Positions 44,148 to 55,184 of a stretch of DNA of 64,000 nt are shown one piece after another. The position numbers and the translations under genes are program-made. The number at the start of each line of letters is the position of its first letter. Position 1 is the first letter of the stretch. The notes under the pieces were generated by a model. That model was given only the letters and a program-made list of their open reading frames with translations. It was not told the DNA's origin and did not search any database. Origin of the DNA: Armillaria gallica (lineage: Eukaryota > Basidiomycota > Agaricomycetes > Agaricales > Physalacriaceae); the NCBI GenBank assembly GCA_037576215.1, contig JBANDB010000009.1, positions 2,542,001-2,606,000 of the forward strand, read 5' to 3'.

Positions 44148-45520
44148 TCATGGGTGCTGCATTCTTGTGTCCTGCTGCATGAGGTACTGGTCCACGCCAC
44201 CCAGTAGTGAGGGGGTTGGGTGGTTGATACTATAGCAGAGGGTGCAGTAGAGTTCTTTGGGGTAGTGGATTCCTTTGCCATGGGTGGCCAGGTCAGCATC
44301 AAAGGAGAGGGTTCTGATAAGGTTGTGCCAGATCAGATAAGTATTGAATATTTTGGTTGGAGACATTGCATAGATAGCCCAGGTTCTTTCTTTATGCCCT
44401 CCTGTGACTATCAGATCCATCTTTCTCACTGTTACCAAGTTAACTATCATTGCAACAGCTTGTTCTGGGAATAGGAAAGATGAGATAGCATCATGGTTCG
44501 CAGTGATAAAGGCCATGGCTTCTGAGGAGTTCTATATGGCCATTTTGATAACTCCACTCACTCCCCTAGCACCAGCTTCAGTGTCTGGGTGGGTGAGTTT
44601 GTGAATGGTGGTGAGGTATGTCAGCAGGAGAAGAAAGTAATGATGTTGGTTGACCAGCATTGCTGGGAGACAAGGCAGTCTTTTTGTCCTGTCGTGATGT
44701 TGGATAAGCAGAACAAGAAGGGTTTGATGCCAGGCTGGATTTTGTGTTCGCTTTTGGCAGGACTATAGGTTAAGACTGGTGGCGATAGGCATATATTTTT
44801 ATTCCCAGTGATGCCTTGGATGGCGCTGGTCAAGGAGTCAGTTATTTGGGTGATTTGATTGCCAGAGAAGGAGGGGTTCACAGCATAGAGGAGGCATTTA
44901 GGGTGACTCAGGTTGTCTCAACTGCGCTCGACATAGTTGGATAGGTTGATGGCTGTGCCCGACTTTGTCCATTCTTGAATCCGTCGGAGGACATGGGAGA
45001 AGTGGCTGGGGCATGGATGAGTTGGACACGAGGATGGCGTGGATGGTGTTTTTGTTGTTTGAGTCTATGGTGCCTTCTATATTGAGGTAATCATATTAAA
45101 TGATTAGCTTGCTTTGCATGGTTAAGTTAGGATCTTACCTGGTTGGAAGAGAGGTCCACAGTGGAGTCTCAGGTCGATGTTGGTGTGTACGTTTTTGCTG
45201 TTCAGGCAGCCATGCATAGGAGAAGCTAAGTTTTGAGATAGTGAGAGTGGTAGTTGCACAGCTGTGAGGGGGATTCATACTGTTGTTGGCACTCTTACGT
45301 TGTGGCAGTCAGCAGGGAGGCTATGAGTGAGGCCATTGCACTTATTTTGGTTTCTGAGGAGGACAGGTGGGCAGTGTGATGCAGTGGTGTTGAAATGGAG
45401 CCCTTGGAGGAGGGACGCAGGTTTATTCTGGTAGCCGTAGTAGGCTATTTGGTGTGGTGTCAAGTTTTGAAAGAGCCATGTTTGAGAATCAATGTCTTGT
45501 CTAGATGTAGTTGGGTTCAT
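44148..45520 (-). pseudogene. LINE ORF1 (gag-like) protein with zinc-knuckle, mushroom type
   Basis: On the complement three open stretches follow in sense order: TWLFQNLTPHQIAYYGYQNK (45480-45400); ITDSLTSAIQGITGNKNICL, PFLFCLSNITTGQKDCLVSQ and QCWSTNIITFFSC (44840-44625); then ERTWAIYAMSPTKIFNTYLI, WHNLIRTLSFDADLATHGKG and ELYCTLCYSINHPTPS (44400-44190). The WST..ITFF and CxxC....HPT pattern resembles ORF1 proteins I associate with Agaricomycete LINEs. The final knuckle Cys is lost by a frame shift. Recognition is from memory of the pattern, hence moderate confidence. Confidence 0.5.
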
Positions 45521-46023
45521 TTACTTCATTGTTGGTCCATGCAGTGACTTGGGGCAGCTGTACAGTTGTTAGTCATTGCGGTGTCTGGGGTCGCATACTC
45601 TGTATGCAGTGTGTTGGTTTTGTGACTGCATTTTTTCTATTAGTACTCAGTAGTGTTGGGGCTTTGAAGCTTGACGACTTTGCTCTCTTAATAGAGATCG
45701 GATACGTGATAGTGTGCCTTCACATGATAGTGATTTGTTTAGCGTGATGGCTATCTATGTGCATATACTGATGGGATTTCAAATATGCACTGGTTTATTT
45801 TGCTGCAATGATAATGCTCACAAGGGAGGAAATGATTAGTTTCCAGTATAATGGTGCATTATCTTAGAGCTTGACCATCTCTTGTCTGCATAATGAAATG
45901 CAAATACTCGACCACATGGTGGTACAAGATCAAGGGTCTCCCTAGAGGGGGGGGGTAAATTTTAATAGTGCAATATCTATGCACAGAAGATATCTTTATG
46001 CATAACTGAGTGCACATTCATTA
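45521..46023. other. LINE 5' end, right LINE target duplication and right half of foldback centre
   Basis: LINE 5' sequence runs to about 45939. At 45940 ccctagagg extends into a run of nine to ten G and then taaatttt, the expanded partner of 22037-22051. About 58 bp of unique centre (aatagtgcaatatctatgca ...) lead to the right arm at 46024. Confidence 0.6.
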
Positions 46024-47388
46024 CTGGAGGGTGCTTCTTCTCATTTTTAGAAAGATCTTCTTATATCTCTGCCAATACATTTCAGATCATCCTAGTCTTT
46101 TGTACACACTATTATACAATATATATCATGTATTGCATACTAGAATTACCTTCCCCAACATTCAGAAATGTGAGCTATATGGTATTTCACAGATTTTCAC
46201 TATTACACTTTTCTCTATGTATTCTGAAGGTCTGTATTATGTTCTTGGGGTGTTCTGGGAGCTTTCAAGGTCAAGGAATTTATTAGCAACAACTCTGAAG
46301 TTTTCCAAAGCTCAGAAATGTGAGTTTCCATGTGTGCTCCTCCTAAACTGTTATATCATTATAATGATCAATACTGAGACCCCACAAATGAAACCAAGAG
46401 TTGTTTGGGGTTTTAAAGGTCAAGAAATCAATTGGTGATGTCCCCAGACCACCACGATAGCTAGAAAACAAAATAAACTATATTTTCCCCCCAATCCTCT
46501 ATTTTTCATCTCATTACAGTAGTCATATATAGCATATGAAGATGTATTCTAGAATTTTCATAGTGTAAAAATTGATTAGTAACATCCCCAGGGCAATCCA
46601 ATGTATGCAGCATCATAAAAAGCCAATTTTGCTGATTATCCCTAGCCATAAAATGTGCCATATGTACTGTAGAGGGGTTGCTTAGGGGTTTTCAAGGCCA
46701 GGGAATTCATTGGTCAAGTTTTCAAAGCAATCCAATGCATGTAGCCCTGCCAAAATGCGAATTCTGTGTGATTTTCTGCTATTTTTTACTATTTTACTCT
46801 TTTTACCCCCTCCCCAGGGCCCTCATATCTCACCAGAAGGTTCACTTTTATGTTATTTACATATGTGTATATACTAGTACCATCCCCTAGCCTATTCAGT
46901 ACCCAGAAACTGCCTCAATCCCAGATTTGTCTAAAAATGGCCTGATATTGATAGCTGATCTCATCAATTAGCTGCACTGCCACACTACATCCAGTCTCCT
47001 GTGGCTGAATCCAGCCTCTAGGGGCTCAGGAGGGGCAGGGTTAGCTTACTAATCTATAATATATTTTTAGAAGACTTCAAATTTTAAATCTCAGCCCAAA
47101 ACAGCAAGCAGGAGGGCAGGAATAAGGCCCACAAGCATTCTGAAAGCATTGAAAGCAACTTTCCTAAAAAGGAAAAAGTGTGCAATAGTAGGAGGGATGA
47201 TGAGAGACCCTGACAATGAGCAGAGGGGAGGGTGGCAGTGCAACAGCCATCAAAGGGGAGGCTGTAACAATGTCCTGCTCTAGTGACAGTGACAAAAATG
47301 CTTTATTTAAGTGGCCAGTCAATTGACAGTCTGGATTTATCAGCTGGCCTGTCAATTGACAGTGATTGATATATGAAAGTGGCTGCTA
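46024..47388. repeat. right arm of foldback element (1365-bp inverted repeat)
   Basis: The inverse of 20588-21952: starts ctggagggtgcttcttctca and ends ctgtcaattgacagtgattg then ggctgcta. Differences between arms are mainly transitions. The Copia gag N-terminus begins immediately outside. Confidence 0.85.
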
Positions 47389-47629
47389 CAGGTGGATGAG
47401 TTCACGGGTATTTCCTTTGGTTATCATAATCATTTCAAAAGTTGTTCAGTTTTCACCATTGAATTTCTTATTGTCCTCCAGTTTAATTGGTAGGACTTGA
47501 TGAGTAGTAGTCATTATAATAGGGGGTTTTGACGATGTTCAGATTGCACAGTCTGTGCAGTTTATTGAATTGTTCAATTAGTATGTGTGTGTTATTGACC
47601 AGGAGGGATGAGCATGGGAGCCCAGAACC
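47389..47629 (-). pseudogene. Copia gag N-terminus and 5' leader
   Basis: On the complement MTTTHQVLPIKLEDNKKFNG then EN, a TGA where Trp is expected, TTFEMIMITKGNTRELIHL. This is the start of the same gag whose remainder is at 20587 and below. The leader ggttctgggctcccatgctc sits between gag and the LTR. Confidence 0.75.
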
Positions 47630-47864
47630 TATTAAGATAATAACAGCTATAGGATGTAGCGTAAGAAACAAGTAAGTATGGATAATAGAAATGATATATG
47701 CACCTCAGTCAGTCACATGTAGTTGTAGTGAACAGCTGAGGTGCAAAGAGGGGTGAAATGAAAAGTATATGAAACAGTACTAAGGGTAACATTCTAAATA
47801 TAGTAAGTAAGATCGAAGGAAAGTCAAGGACAAGTACCAGTCGGGATAGGCTAAATCCTCAACA
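47630..47864 (-). mobile_element. 5' LTR of the Ty1/Copia element
   Basis: tattaagataataacagcta ... ctaaatcctcaaca, 235 bp, same orientation as and highly similar to 14327-14561. The inner terminus is TA instead of TG, another transition. Together the LTRs bracket a Copia of about 4.9 kb once the foldback nest and the 1.8-kb repeat are subtracted. No matching target duplication was found outside. Confidence 0.8.
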
Positions 47865-49832
47865 GATCACTTCATTTAACATACCTACAGCACATTGTGC
47901 TATATAACCTGTTTTCTTTTGTACTTTTAGTTTTTTCCTCAGTTCTACCAATACAGTCTCTATCCCTGTCACTTGGTCTGAGCTCGTCGTGTGAGGTTTT
48001 GTGACCTTCATCACCACTTCCTCACATATTTTTGACAGCCCATTGACTGTAATTCTCTCTACTTAACTTCTAAACTCATCTAAACTCACTTTTCTCTCTT
48101 ATCTCTCTCTTTTGTTGTCCTTTGAAACTGCCCAGCTTGATCACCTGGACCTACTCCAACCTTGATGAAAGTGATCAAAATATTGTCACACTGCTACAAC
48201 CTCTACAGTCATTGTATAACTGTGGGACCTGCTATGTGTGTATTGTCAACTAGTCTGTTGATGCCTTTAGGTGCATCACCCCTCCTATCTCCTCCTGCTC
48301 ATCAGGTTCCTCCACCAGCTTTGCTCTCTGGAAACTCTCAGCCCTCTGATGAGGAGTCTGACATGCAGGCCTTTGAGGCTGTAAGCCATAGTGAGAGCCA
48401 TTATTGTCATCATCACTCTGCTGTGACTGATAGGCCTCACAGCATCTCTTCTCATGAGGAGGCACTTTCTGATCTTGCTGCTGATCTCATTGCTCAGGAG
48501 GAGAACACCATGGACATTGATGAGTTCATTACTTATACCCAGAATTTTATATCTACATATAATAGTATATATTCTGGTACCTTGTACATCTCTTCATATG
48601 ATGAGACATTGTCTGTGGTTGAGGATGAGAATGATAAAGAGATAGTCCCTCAACCTCATAGGGCATTCCTTTGCTGAAGCAAGAGCTTCAACTCTCTAAG
48701 GCACCATTTCAATATAATGGCAAGCAGGAAATTGACTGATGAATAAGTTCAGACAGTTCAGATTGTAGAAAATAATATGACCGCAAAAGAGAAAGAAGTC
48801 TTCTCCTGGAGAAAGGAGACTTCAGACACAGCAGAATAGGGTTTGAGACTGTTCTGTATCCCCTGTTCTTGGGCTATAATACTTGGCAAAGGGGAAATTC
48901 ATTGACTGTAATCAAAAGATCAATAATGCTAAGCTTGACATCAAAGCTCAGAAAACTGCATTCAAGACTTAGAATGCAGTCTGGGATGCTCAGATGGATG
49001 CACTACCTTCCAGATCTACTATAGCAGACCAAGGATCTGATGTTGAAGATGATTTCACAGTTGTTCCTGATTAGAAACATAAGTCTAAGCCTAGCATAAG
49101 ATATGCTAAGAGCAGGAAATCTCGCTTGAGCAACAGGTATGAACAGCTTAAGATAGAGGAGACTTCAGATAAGGACTCCACTGAAGAAACAGAGTCTGTC
49201 AGGCATCAGAAAATCCCAAAGAGAAAGTCTTCCAAGAAGAAGGCAAAGAAAGCAGTTAGCAGACCATTGGCCAATGCTTTGAGTTACTGTATGGAGAAGC
49301 TGATTTGTGGTGAGTCCAGGGAATCTACTAATCAACATCATTGTACTAGCCATCAAGAATCTACTTGCCCTCTTGATCAGATTCCTCTGCAATGCTTCCT
49401 TGGAAATGCATTAAACCTGAAGAAGGATAAAACTAGCCATTGAAAGGCTCAGTTGAAAACCAAAAAGAGGAAGAAAAAGTACCCATCTGATTCATTCTCT
49501 TCTTCATCTTCTAGCTCTTCAGATGAAGGCTCAGATATGGAGTCGACTACCTTGTCTTCATCTTCAGACTCTGAATCATCATCCTTGAATTCAGGTTATA
49601 CATATTCTACTTCTGATCTGTCCTCACCAGGGTCATCCTCAGAGTCAGATGATTCTAGCTCTGAATCAAGCAGTTCTTTAGGAGGTTGTCATCACAGACA
49701 CAAGAGCAATTGTTTCTGATGCAAGTCTAAACAGAAATCTAATGTTAAAAAAACATGCACATAGAAAACTTTAGCACAAAGGCATTAAACAGTTGATAAA
49801 GCCTATTCCACCAACACCATATGATGGTACTC
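47865..49832 (+). pseudogene. remnant of a second LTR retroelement, gag part
   Basis: The + strand has an acidic frame at 48162-48677 (SDEESDMQAFEAVSHSESHY, HEEALSDLAADLIAQEENTM), a basic one at 49126-49443 (RHQKIPKRKSSKKKAKKAVS) and a Ser-rich one at 49453-49719 (poly-Ser/Asp/Glu), ending near 49800 with LIKPIPPTPYDGT. A Ser/Asp-rich spacer before a KP.PP..YDG motif is typical of Ty3 gag in mushrooms. It is cut off at 49833 by an LTR. CpG-poor with several stops. Confidence 0.55.
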
Positions 49833-50165
49833 TGTGACAGAGGCAAGGTGAATAACAAGTCTCAAGCCACACAAGATAAGAGATAAGATAAGACTTTCAA
49901 GATAAGCTTAGATTTTCAGCAATAGACAAGGTATTAGTGTATGATTCAAAACTAAGGTATCTACATGCATTATGAGCTGCCTATATACTGTAGGTAAAAT
50001 ATCACATGTAAATAGCCAAGAATAAAGGAGTATAACTGAATAGAACAAAAGTAGTATGAGTTAGACAGGGAGCCATGGTATAATAAAGGAGTGTAATAGG
50101 CTTGGAAAAAGGTATGTCAAAAAGGAAGAAATGACTAAGTTAGATAAGTGTGACAAACTGTTACA
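49833..50165 (-). mobile_element. LTR-like repeat, 333 bp, truncating the gag remnant
   Basis: Begins tgtgacagaggc and ends gtgacaaactgttaca, so it has TGTrACAG inverted ends. Next to it, 50166-50178 reads TCTAGAGGGTGAA on the complement, a polypurine-tract-like stretch. This suggests the 3' LTR of a minus-strand element whose body is mostly missing. No target duplication was seen. Confidence 0.55.
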
Positions 50166-50200
50166 TTCACCCTCTAGAAAAGCCCCCAAGTTCTCTCTGA

Positions 50201-50385
50201 TCACTGCACTGCTGCAGCAGAAGAATCTCCCTTGATCTCATCAACCATCTCTTTGTCCTCAACCACAGTGGCCTCTTTTTCAGCCTCAGCAGTGGTAACC
50301 TTTTGTACAAGAGTCATGTTCTTCCAACCCTTCAGCCTAGGCTTGGCCAGACACATAAAAGCCCTATCAAAACCCTTGATGCTGA
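50201..50385 (-). pseudogene. C-terminal tail of a retroelement-like ORF
   Basis: The complement is open with KGWKNMTLVQKVTTAEAEKE and MVDEIKGDSSAAAVQ before a stop at 50201, 36 bp from the LTR-like repeat. An Ala/Glu-rich pol tail is plausible. No domain was recognised. Confidence 0.35.
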
Positions 50386-50389
50386 GCAT

Positions 50390-50790
50390 CACTGCTGCGG
50401 TGCATTGGTAATTTAGGGGGGTCAAATACTTTGAAGGATTTGGTGCCGGATTTAGTGAGTAAATCCCCGGCACCAAAACCGGCACCAAAAACCGGTCGGT
50501 TTTGAATCTGTATTTGATGTCGGTTTTGGTACTGGATTTGGATCTTAAATAGGAATACAAAAACACATGGTATTTTCATGTGGATTTGGTCATGCAGATT
50601 TGTACTGCAAAAACATGCAGATTTGACTCAGGGATTTGGGTCCTAAATCCAGATGGGTAAATCTGCTCCAAAAAACGAGCAGATTTCAAATGGTATTTTT
50701 AGAACAAATCCTACTGTAAATACCGAACCAAAAACGGAAACAAATACAAAGGGGATTTGTTTCAGGATTTGGGTACCAAATCCTGGGTGA
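50390..50790. repeat. palindrome-rich repeat with TTTGGTGCCGG / CCGGCACCAAA stem
   Basis: tttggtgccgg (about 50439) and ccggcaccaaa (about 50466) form an 11-bp stem with a short loop. Related words (ggttttggtactggatttgg, gatttgggtaccaaatcc) recur through the stretch. Possibly a miniature element; no ends were defined. Confidence 0.5.
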
Positions 50791-50826
50791 CCCACCAGCG
50801 ACGCATCAGGCACCTGCCAGCGAGAC

Positions 50827-50912
50827 GCCAAGCACCCGCCACTGACGTGCCAAGCATCCGCCAGTGATATGCCAAGCATCCGCCAGTGATATGCCAAGCA
50901 CTCGCCAGTGGC
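50827..50912. repeat. 22-bp tandem repeat, four units
   Basis: Unit gccaagcatccgccagtgat-at repeats at 50827, 50849, 50871 and 50893 with a few substitutions. The units encode repeating HWRMLGISLADAW-like words on the complement, but no larger gene is supported. Confidence 0.8.
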
Positions 50913-51787
50913 TGCTAGCAATGCAATTAGAGAGCTGGTGACTCCACGGGAGCTCGCCAGTAACCATCAGACTCGACGCTACTCTAACTCGACCCCTAGC
51001 CATCGACGGCCTCACTTTTTATTGGCACCTCTCCAGTTCTTTGACACGCTGCCTCTCTCCAGCGTCAATGCTAGCTGCCAACGGCTCATGCTTCCTCCTG
51101 GCATCGACTTTTTCTAGTTAAATTGCAGCTCACCAGCCGCTCCAGCTTTCACCTACTCTAGAGTCACCATCTCGCCCTTGGGAGGTTGTCTTCGGTCTTT
51201 GACACCATCGTCGTCTGCCCGTTCTGTATTTTTATCACGGTGTTATTCTGACTTAGGCTTGTGCGATCTAGTACTGCAAAACGGTAAATCGTATCCCTTG
51301 AATGGGGGAAATTACTGTATCACTAGCCACTGTGTGCCTGAGCGTCCATCTACATAGTCATAGATGGCGGTGAAGAGTATGAGCGACACAACAGAAATGG
51401 GATACCCCAAAACATATGCAGAGAATGGGATGTTAATTCACGTACTCAGGAGCGACTGAAGTTGTTGGCTATATCAGTGATACTGGCATTGGATCAGGAA
51501 GTACCAAAAGCTGATAATGATGTCACAGGTAAGAGAAGTATAAGAGTGGAGGGATACAATCTAGAAGAGTATCACATTAGTGAAACGAGCGAAGGCGACA
51601 GAAGTAAATAATGGCTCAAGGTCACAATGTAGAGATCGTCAGGATTCGGTGTGGATAAAATGATGTTGAACCCAGCTATGAATGAAACATTGTTAGCATC
51701 GGTTGAATTGTTATTGCCTCACTTAGCTTCCGCATGACTAAGGCCTTCTTCATAGATGCATCCAGGAGGGATCTGATAGTGCTAGCG
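50913..51787. other. no gene recognised
   Basis: CpG-normal sequence. A + frame at 50908-51117 looks open by chance. Short AG-rich stretches at 51360-51660 could be untranslated or intronic. Nothing supported. Confidence 0.45.
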
Positions 51788-52250
51788 TCAGAAATCTGGG
51801 TTTGAAGATACACAGAGTGCCTTACAGTTGGGACCACATGCATCATTGGCAAACGCAGACCAGAGGACGATCGTATGCCAGATCCTGATCCATCTTTCCC
51901 CCATAATTAGCCGATAAACAAGAAAATCAAGTGATGAGGATGTACAATTTTCGCAGACTCTCAAGATAATATCAAGAAACGCTGGTAAGTAGTTAATAAG
52001 CCTAAAATGACAGTCAGTTATTGATTCTGCTCGGATATTCAAAAGGACTCACCACCCTTGCATAGTTATTGGCGTCGAAGGTCTCCTTCGATTGATTCAC
52101 CCTATAGACCCATGCCTCACTGTCTACCATTCTATTAGCCAACTCCACCGTAAAAACCATATTTCCTGCTGGGTCGAACCCTCTGATTGTATAATGGTTG
52201 ATTTTGTTGAGGTTTTGCAATGAATGCCATCCCGCGCTGATGAGCCTCAA
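51788..52250 (-). pseudogene. gene fragment of unknown family
   Basis: The complement gives an open exon-like stretch (SLQNLNKINHYTIRGFDPAG, NMVFTVELANRMVDSEAWVY, ETFDANNYARV), then a GTGAGT donor near 52056 and a TTTTAG acceptor near 52006. It resumes as YLPAFLDIILRVCENCTSSS and RWIRIWHTIVLWSAFANDAC ending SSNPDF. The splice does not keep frame as printed. I do not recognise the family. Codon-like composition suggests a decayed or mis-assembled gene. Confidence 0.35.
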
Positions 52251-52259
52251 GGCTCTGTG

Positions 52260-53569
52260 CGCTCTGAAATCGTGAACACCACTTACAATTTATCGCCTAT
52301 CTCCCTTACGCGGCCTTTCACTAAACCAAACGTTGCAAGTCCGGCACAGGTCGAATCATATTAAATTTCCCACTCCACGCAAACTTTCACTCCGATATCT
52401 ATGAGTCATTGTGCCTCAAGGCACATTGATTGCCAATCCTTCCGCAGTAAATTAGACACGCATCATTATTCTGGGCCTTTGCACGTGGACAGAGCCATAC
52501 GATCACGCGGTTTAACTACGCGTAGGCTATGCATAGCTACGGATTCTCAAGAGGCCATATGGATACGCCTTTACAGCTTAGAAATATAGTAGAGATTAGT
52601 GAGCCATTAACTGCGGCTGAGTAAGTAGTAAGTAAATTAGTAAACCTTCCATAGCTTTATTAGGCTACGCGAACTTTTAATAAGTATGCACAGTAGAGTA
52701 GCACACGGTATAGTGAACTACGGTTACAAATAGTTCGCTATGCTCACAAATCATGTACTGCGGTTATCAAGCCAAGGCAAAAGTTCGCTTACTTAGCAAG
52801 TACAGTTCTGTAGTATAAAAGATAACGGCCTGTAGATAGAAAAGGACAGTTCTCCATAGAGGATACATACACCACACATACCACCCAATACACGCGAATT
52901 AAAGTTAATATCTCTACGTTCTTAAGAGATATAACACTTTGCGAAGTTTCTCCAAAACTTGCTAGCTACCCAGTGTTAAATAACTTGATTCACGTCCTCT
53001 CGTCCAAAACACAAGCAAGGGTATCATATAAAGACTACCTTGTTTGTCATCCTCCTGTCATAAATTCGCATACTTGAAGACTTCAAAGGGTAATCCGTAG
53101 CTAGGATTCCGAACTTTAGTCTCTAACACCAACAGCATACTGTTCCTATAAGTTAGGAACGATACTAATTCGAGTTTCTCTAGATAAGCCAGCTCCATCT
53201 CTGCGTTTCTCTAAAGAAAGTATGCGAGCATAGGAAAATAGATTCTACCGGAACCGTAGCCAGGATTCCGACACCACATAGTTCGCGCCGCATCTAGGTC
53301 GCCCCCGCTCAGCATACATCCACGTTTACGTATCTTTTCCCTTCCAGGAAAGTTCGCGTACATACTTTGAGCCTCTGAACAGCCTTCAGAGAATCATAAC
53401 AAAGGGTAGCAATACTTTGCTACACCACCAGGAAGCTACAGTCATCGCACAGAGGTGCAAGACTAGACTCGCTAGAACCTGCCTTCAGATTCTGTGCTTG
53501 ACTACACTCGCTGTTACAGGTCTTGTGTTTTCTGCCCGCAGGAGTCAATAGGTTCATCAGCGCTGCCAA
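52260..53569. other. no ORF; possible LTR or leader-like sequence
   Basis: About 1.3 kb without coding potential. It contains a TATA-like tagtataaaagat near 52810 followed by cataccacacatacc-type sequence, palindrome gttcctataagttaggaac (53143-53161), and two copies of gtagc-aggattccga (53096 and 53261). These suggest an untranslated retroelement part, but no ends or partner copy were found. Confidence 0.35.
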
Positions 53570-54557
53570 ATGTTAAGATGGGATGGTAAAATGTTAGCGA
53601 CTTACGATATTGTGAGCATGCATGCTCCTGACCACCAGACATCAACGCCGAAGCGGCGAAGTGCTTCGTCGAGTATCGCTTTACTGCGCTTTCCCCGAAG
53701 CTTTTGCTTCATCTTGTCCCCTTCGAAGAACGGCTGCCTACCGATCCACTTGCCTACGTAGAATACCGGCTTTGGGACGAAGATATCTACAGTACAAAGA
53801 TAAGAGACCCAAGATGTACAATGAAACATGCACTAATGACCGCAGAAAGCGCAAGTTTCATGACTGACTTCATGCCCTGAAGAACGACACAACTTGAACC
53901 CCGAAAATGCACAGATACCACTCTGCTCACCTTTGCAGAAATCCAGGATGCCATTAACTCAGAGGAAAGTAAAGCAGCGACGAGATGAGGAAGGTTAGAG
54001 ACTAGAGAGAGGAAGCGAGCGTGACAAGCAAGGAACAACATGAGAAAGAGCTTAAATATGACTTGAAGCTGACATCGACCACAAATGGGAGCACACATTG
54101 AAATATATTCCACGACACTGTAGTTTTAGAGATCGATAGACATTTTCAGACACGCAACAGGCCGAGAGGATTTGACATGACATGTCCAGTCGAGGACGGT
54201 AGTCTCAAAGGTAGTAGGCTCCTGGCTGGTGGAGACATGATCCACTGAATCTCATCTAAACTTTGAGTATGAGTTCAGAAACAGTATGCAGGCGGAGGTA
54301 TATTCCATCTCCATGAGTGCCAGAGACACAGAAACGGATGAATCTATCGGACGCCAGTCAGTAGATGGTATTGAGAAGGTAGATCGGGAGAAAGATACCA
54401 CAATGTTGTCATCGTTCTCAGTGTCTGACCTCCGTTTTCCCTCTTTTTTGCAGAATAGGAATATTTACTCGTGCCAGTTCGGGGGTCCCGCACTGCCCTT
54501 CCTGTGGTACAATGTGCAATGGCGCAGAGCCTCCATTAGATTGATTGATGTCGCGTC

Positions 54558-54878
54558 ATGGGTCCTCCACAGTGCACAATACTATTGGATCCAGAAAAAG
54601 TGCAACAGCTTGTACATTCGCCGGAATACTATACACATTTTGCTAATTTGCATGGTATCCAGGTCCATATAATATACCACACATTACCACAGATGAGCAA
54701 TCAGTCACCAAATTTATCAGAGGTGACCAATCGAGATGAGCCTCCGCACAGCTGTCGGAGTAGACACGTTAACTGCAATGTCACCCAAAGACATTGTTCT
54801 ACTGCCTTACCTCTTGTAGAGCGACCTCTGAAGAGTGGAGTTGTCCATTCAAAGACTCCAGTATCTCTGGCAAGATGA
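54558..54878 (+). other. coding-like stretch of unknown family
   Basis: 106 codons open: PPQCTILLDPEKVQQLVHSP, EYYTHFANLHGIQVHIIYHT and a hydrophilic tail. It lies between shorter open pieces (54286-54672 in another frame). No domain recognised and no clear splice partners. It may be an exon of a decayed gene. Confidence 0.25.
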
Positions 54879-55184
54879 AGGGATCTCCATCTCCAGCACA
54901 ACCGAAGCTGGTCACTTTCACAGCCAACAGGAAATAGTACATGGAAGAATCTCGAGCCAGTACGTTCTCCTCAGTCACTGACTTTGCGATGGGGGCAATT
55001 GCAGACGCGATTCTTGTCATCGGACCCTAGTAGTCTTTCAACATTGGAAGCTATCATCAAGAAGCTGAGAGCCTATGCCTAGAAGTGTTGGCGATGGCTT
55101 ACCTATTCAATAGATATAGCCGGCCAAGGCACGTTTCTGGGCACCGTCGAAGAAAAGACACCTTCTAGACAAAGGACCATACAT

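Larger units (their letters stand above)
22053..45939 (-). mobile_element. LINE (non-LTR retrotransposon), split by a Ty3 element; minus strand
   Basis: The 3' end is at the left (T-run ttttatttattta at 22051-22063, A-rich on the sense strand) and the 5' end near 45939. Going 5' to 3' on the complement there is an ORF1-like protein (45520-44148), a tandem-repeat-rich segment, then ORF2 with endonuclease, RT and RNase H, interrupted by the Ty3 element at 26877-40113. Imperfect flanking duplications are ccctagaggtaattt (22037) and ccctagagg-G-run-taaatttt (45940). The sequence is AT-rich, CpG-depleted and has many stops. Net length without the Ty3 element is about 10.6 kb, longer than usual, so another insert near 41-44 kb is likely. 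Confidence 0.7.

Noticed and set aside
46010..46438. A 142-codon open frame in the right arm, matched by one at 21568-22029 in the left arm
   Set aside because: The similarity is explained by the inverted repeat. The text is hydrophobic, low-complexity AT-rich translation, with no start context or domain.
20588..47388. Reading the 1365-bp repeats as LTRs of one giant element
   Set aside because: They are inverted, not direct, and the retroelements between them have their own LTRs or ends.
20580..47400. Target-site duplication for the foldback element
   Set aside because: Flanks cct/cag outside tagcagcc do not match convincingly. The exact ends (TAGCAGCC versus CACTG) remain open.
14320..47870. 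Target-site duplication for the Copia element
   Set aside because: Outer flanks (ctacc at the left, gatca at the right) do not match, so no duplication is claimed. The element identity rests on LTR similarity and the split gag.
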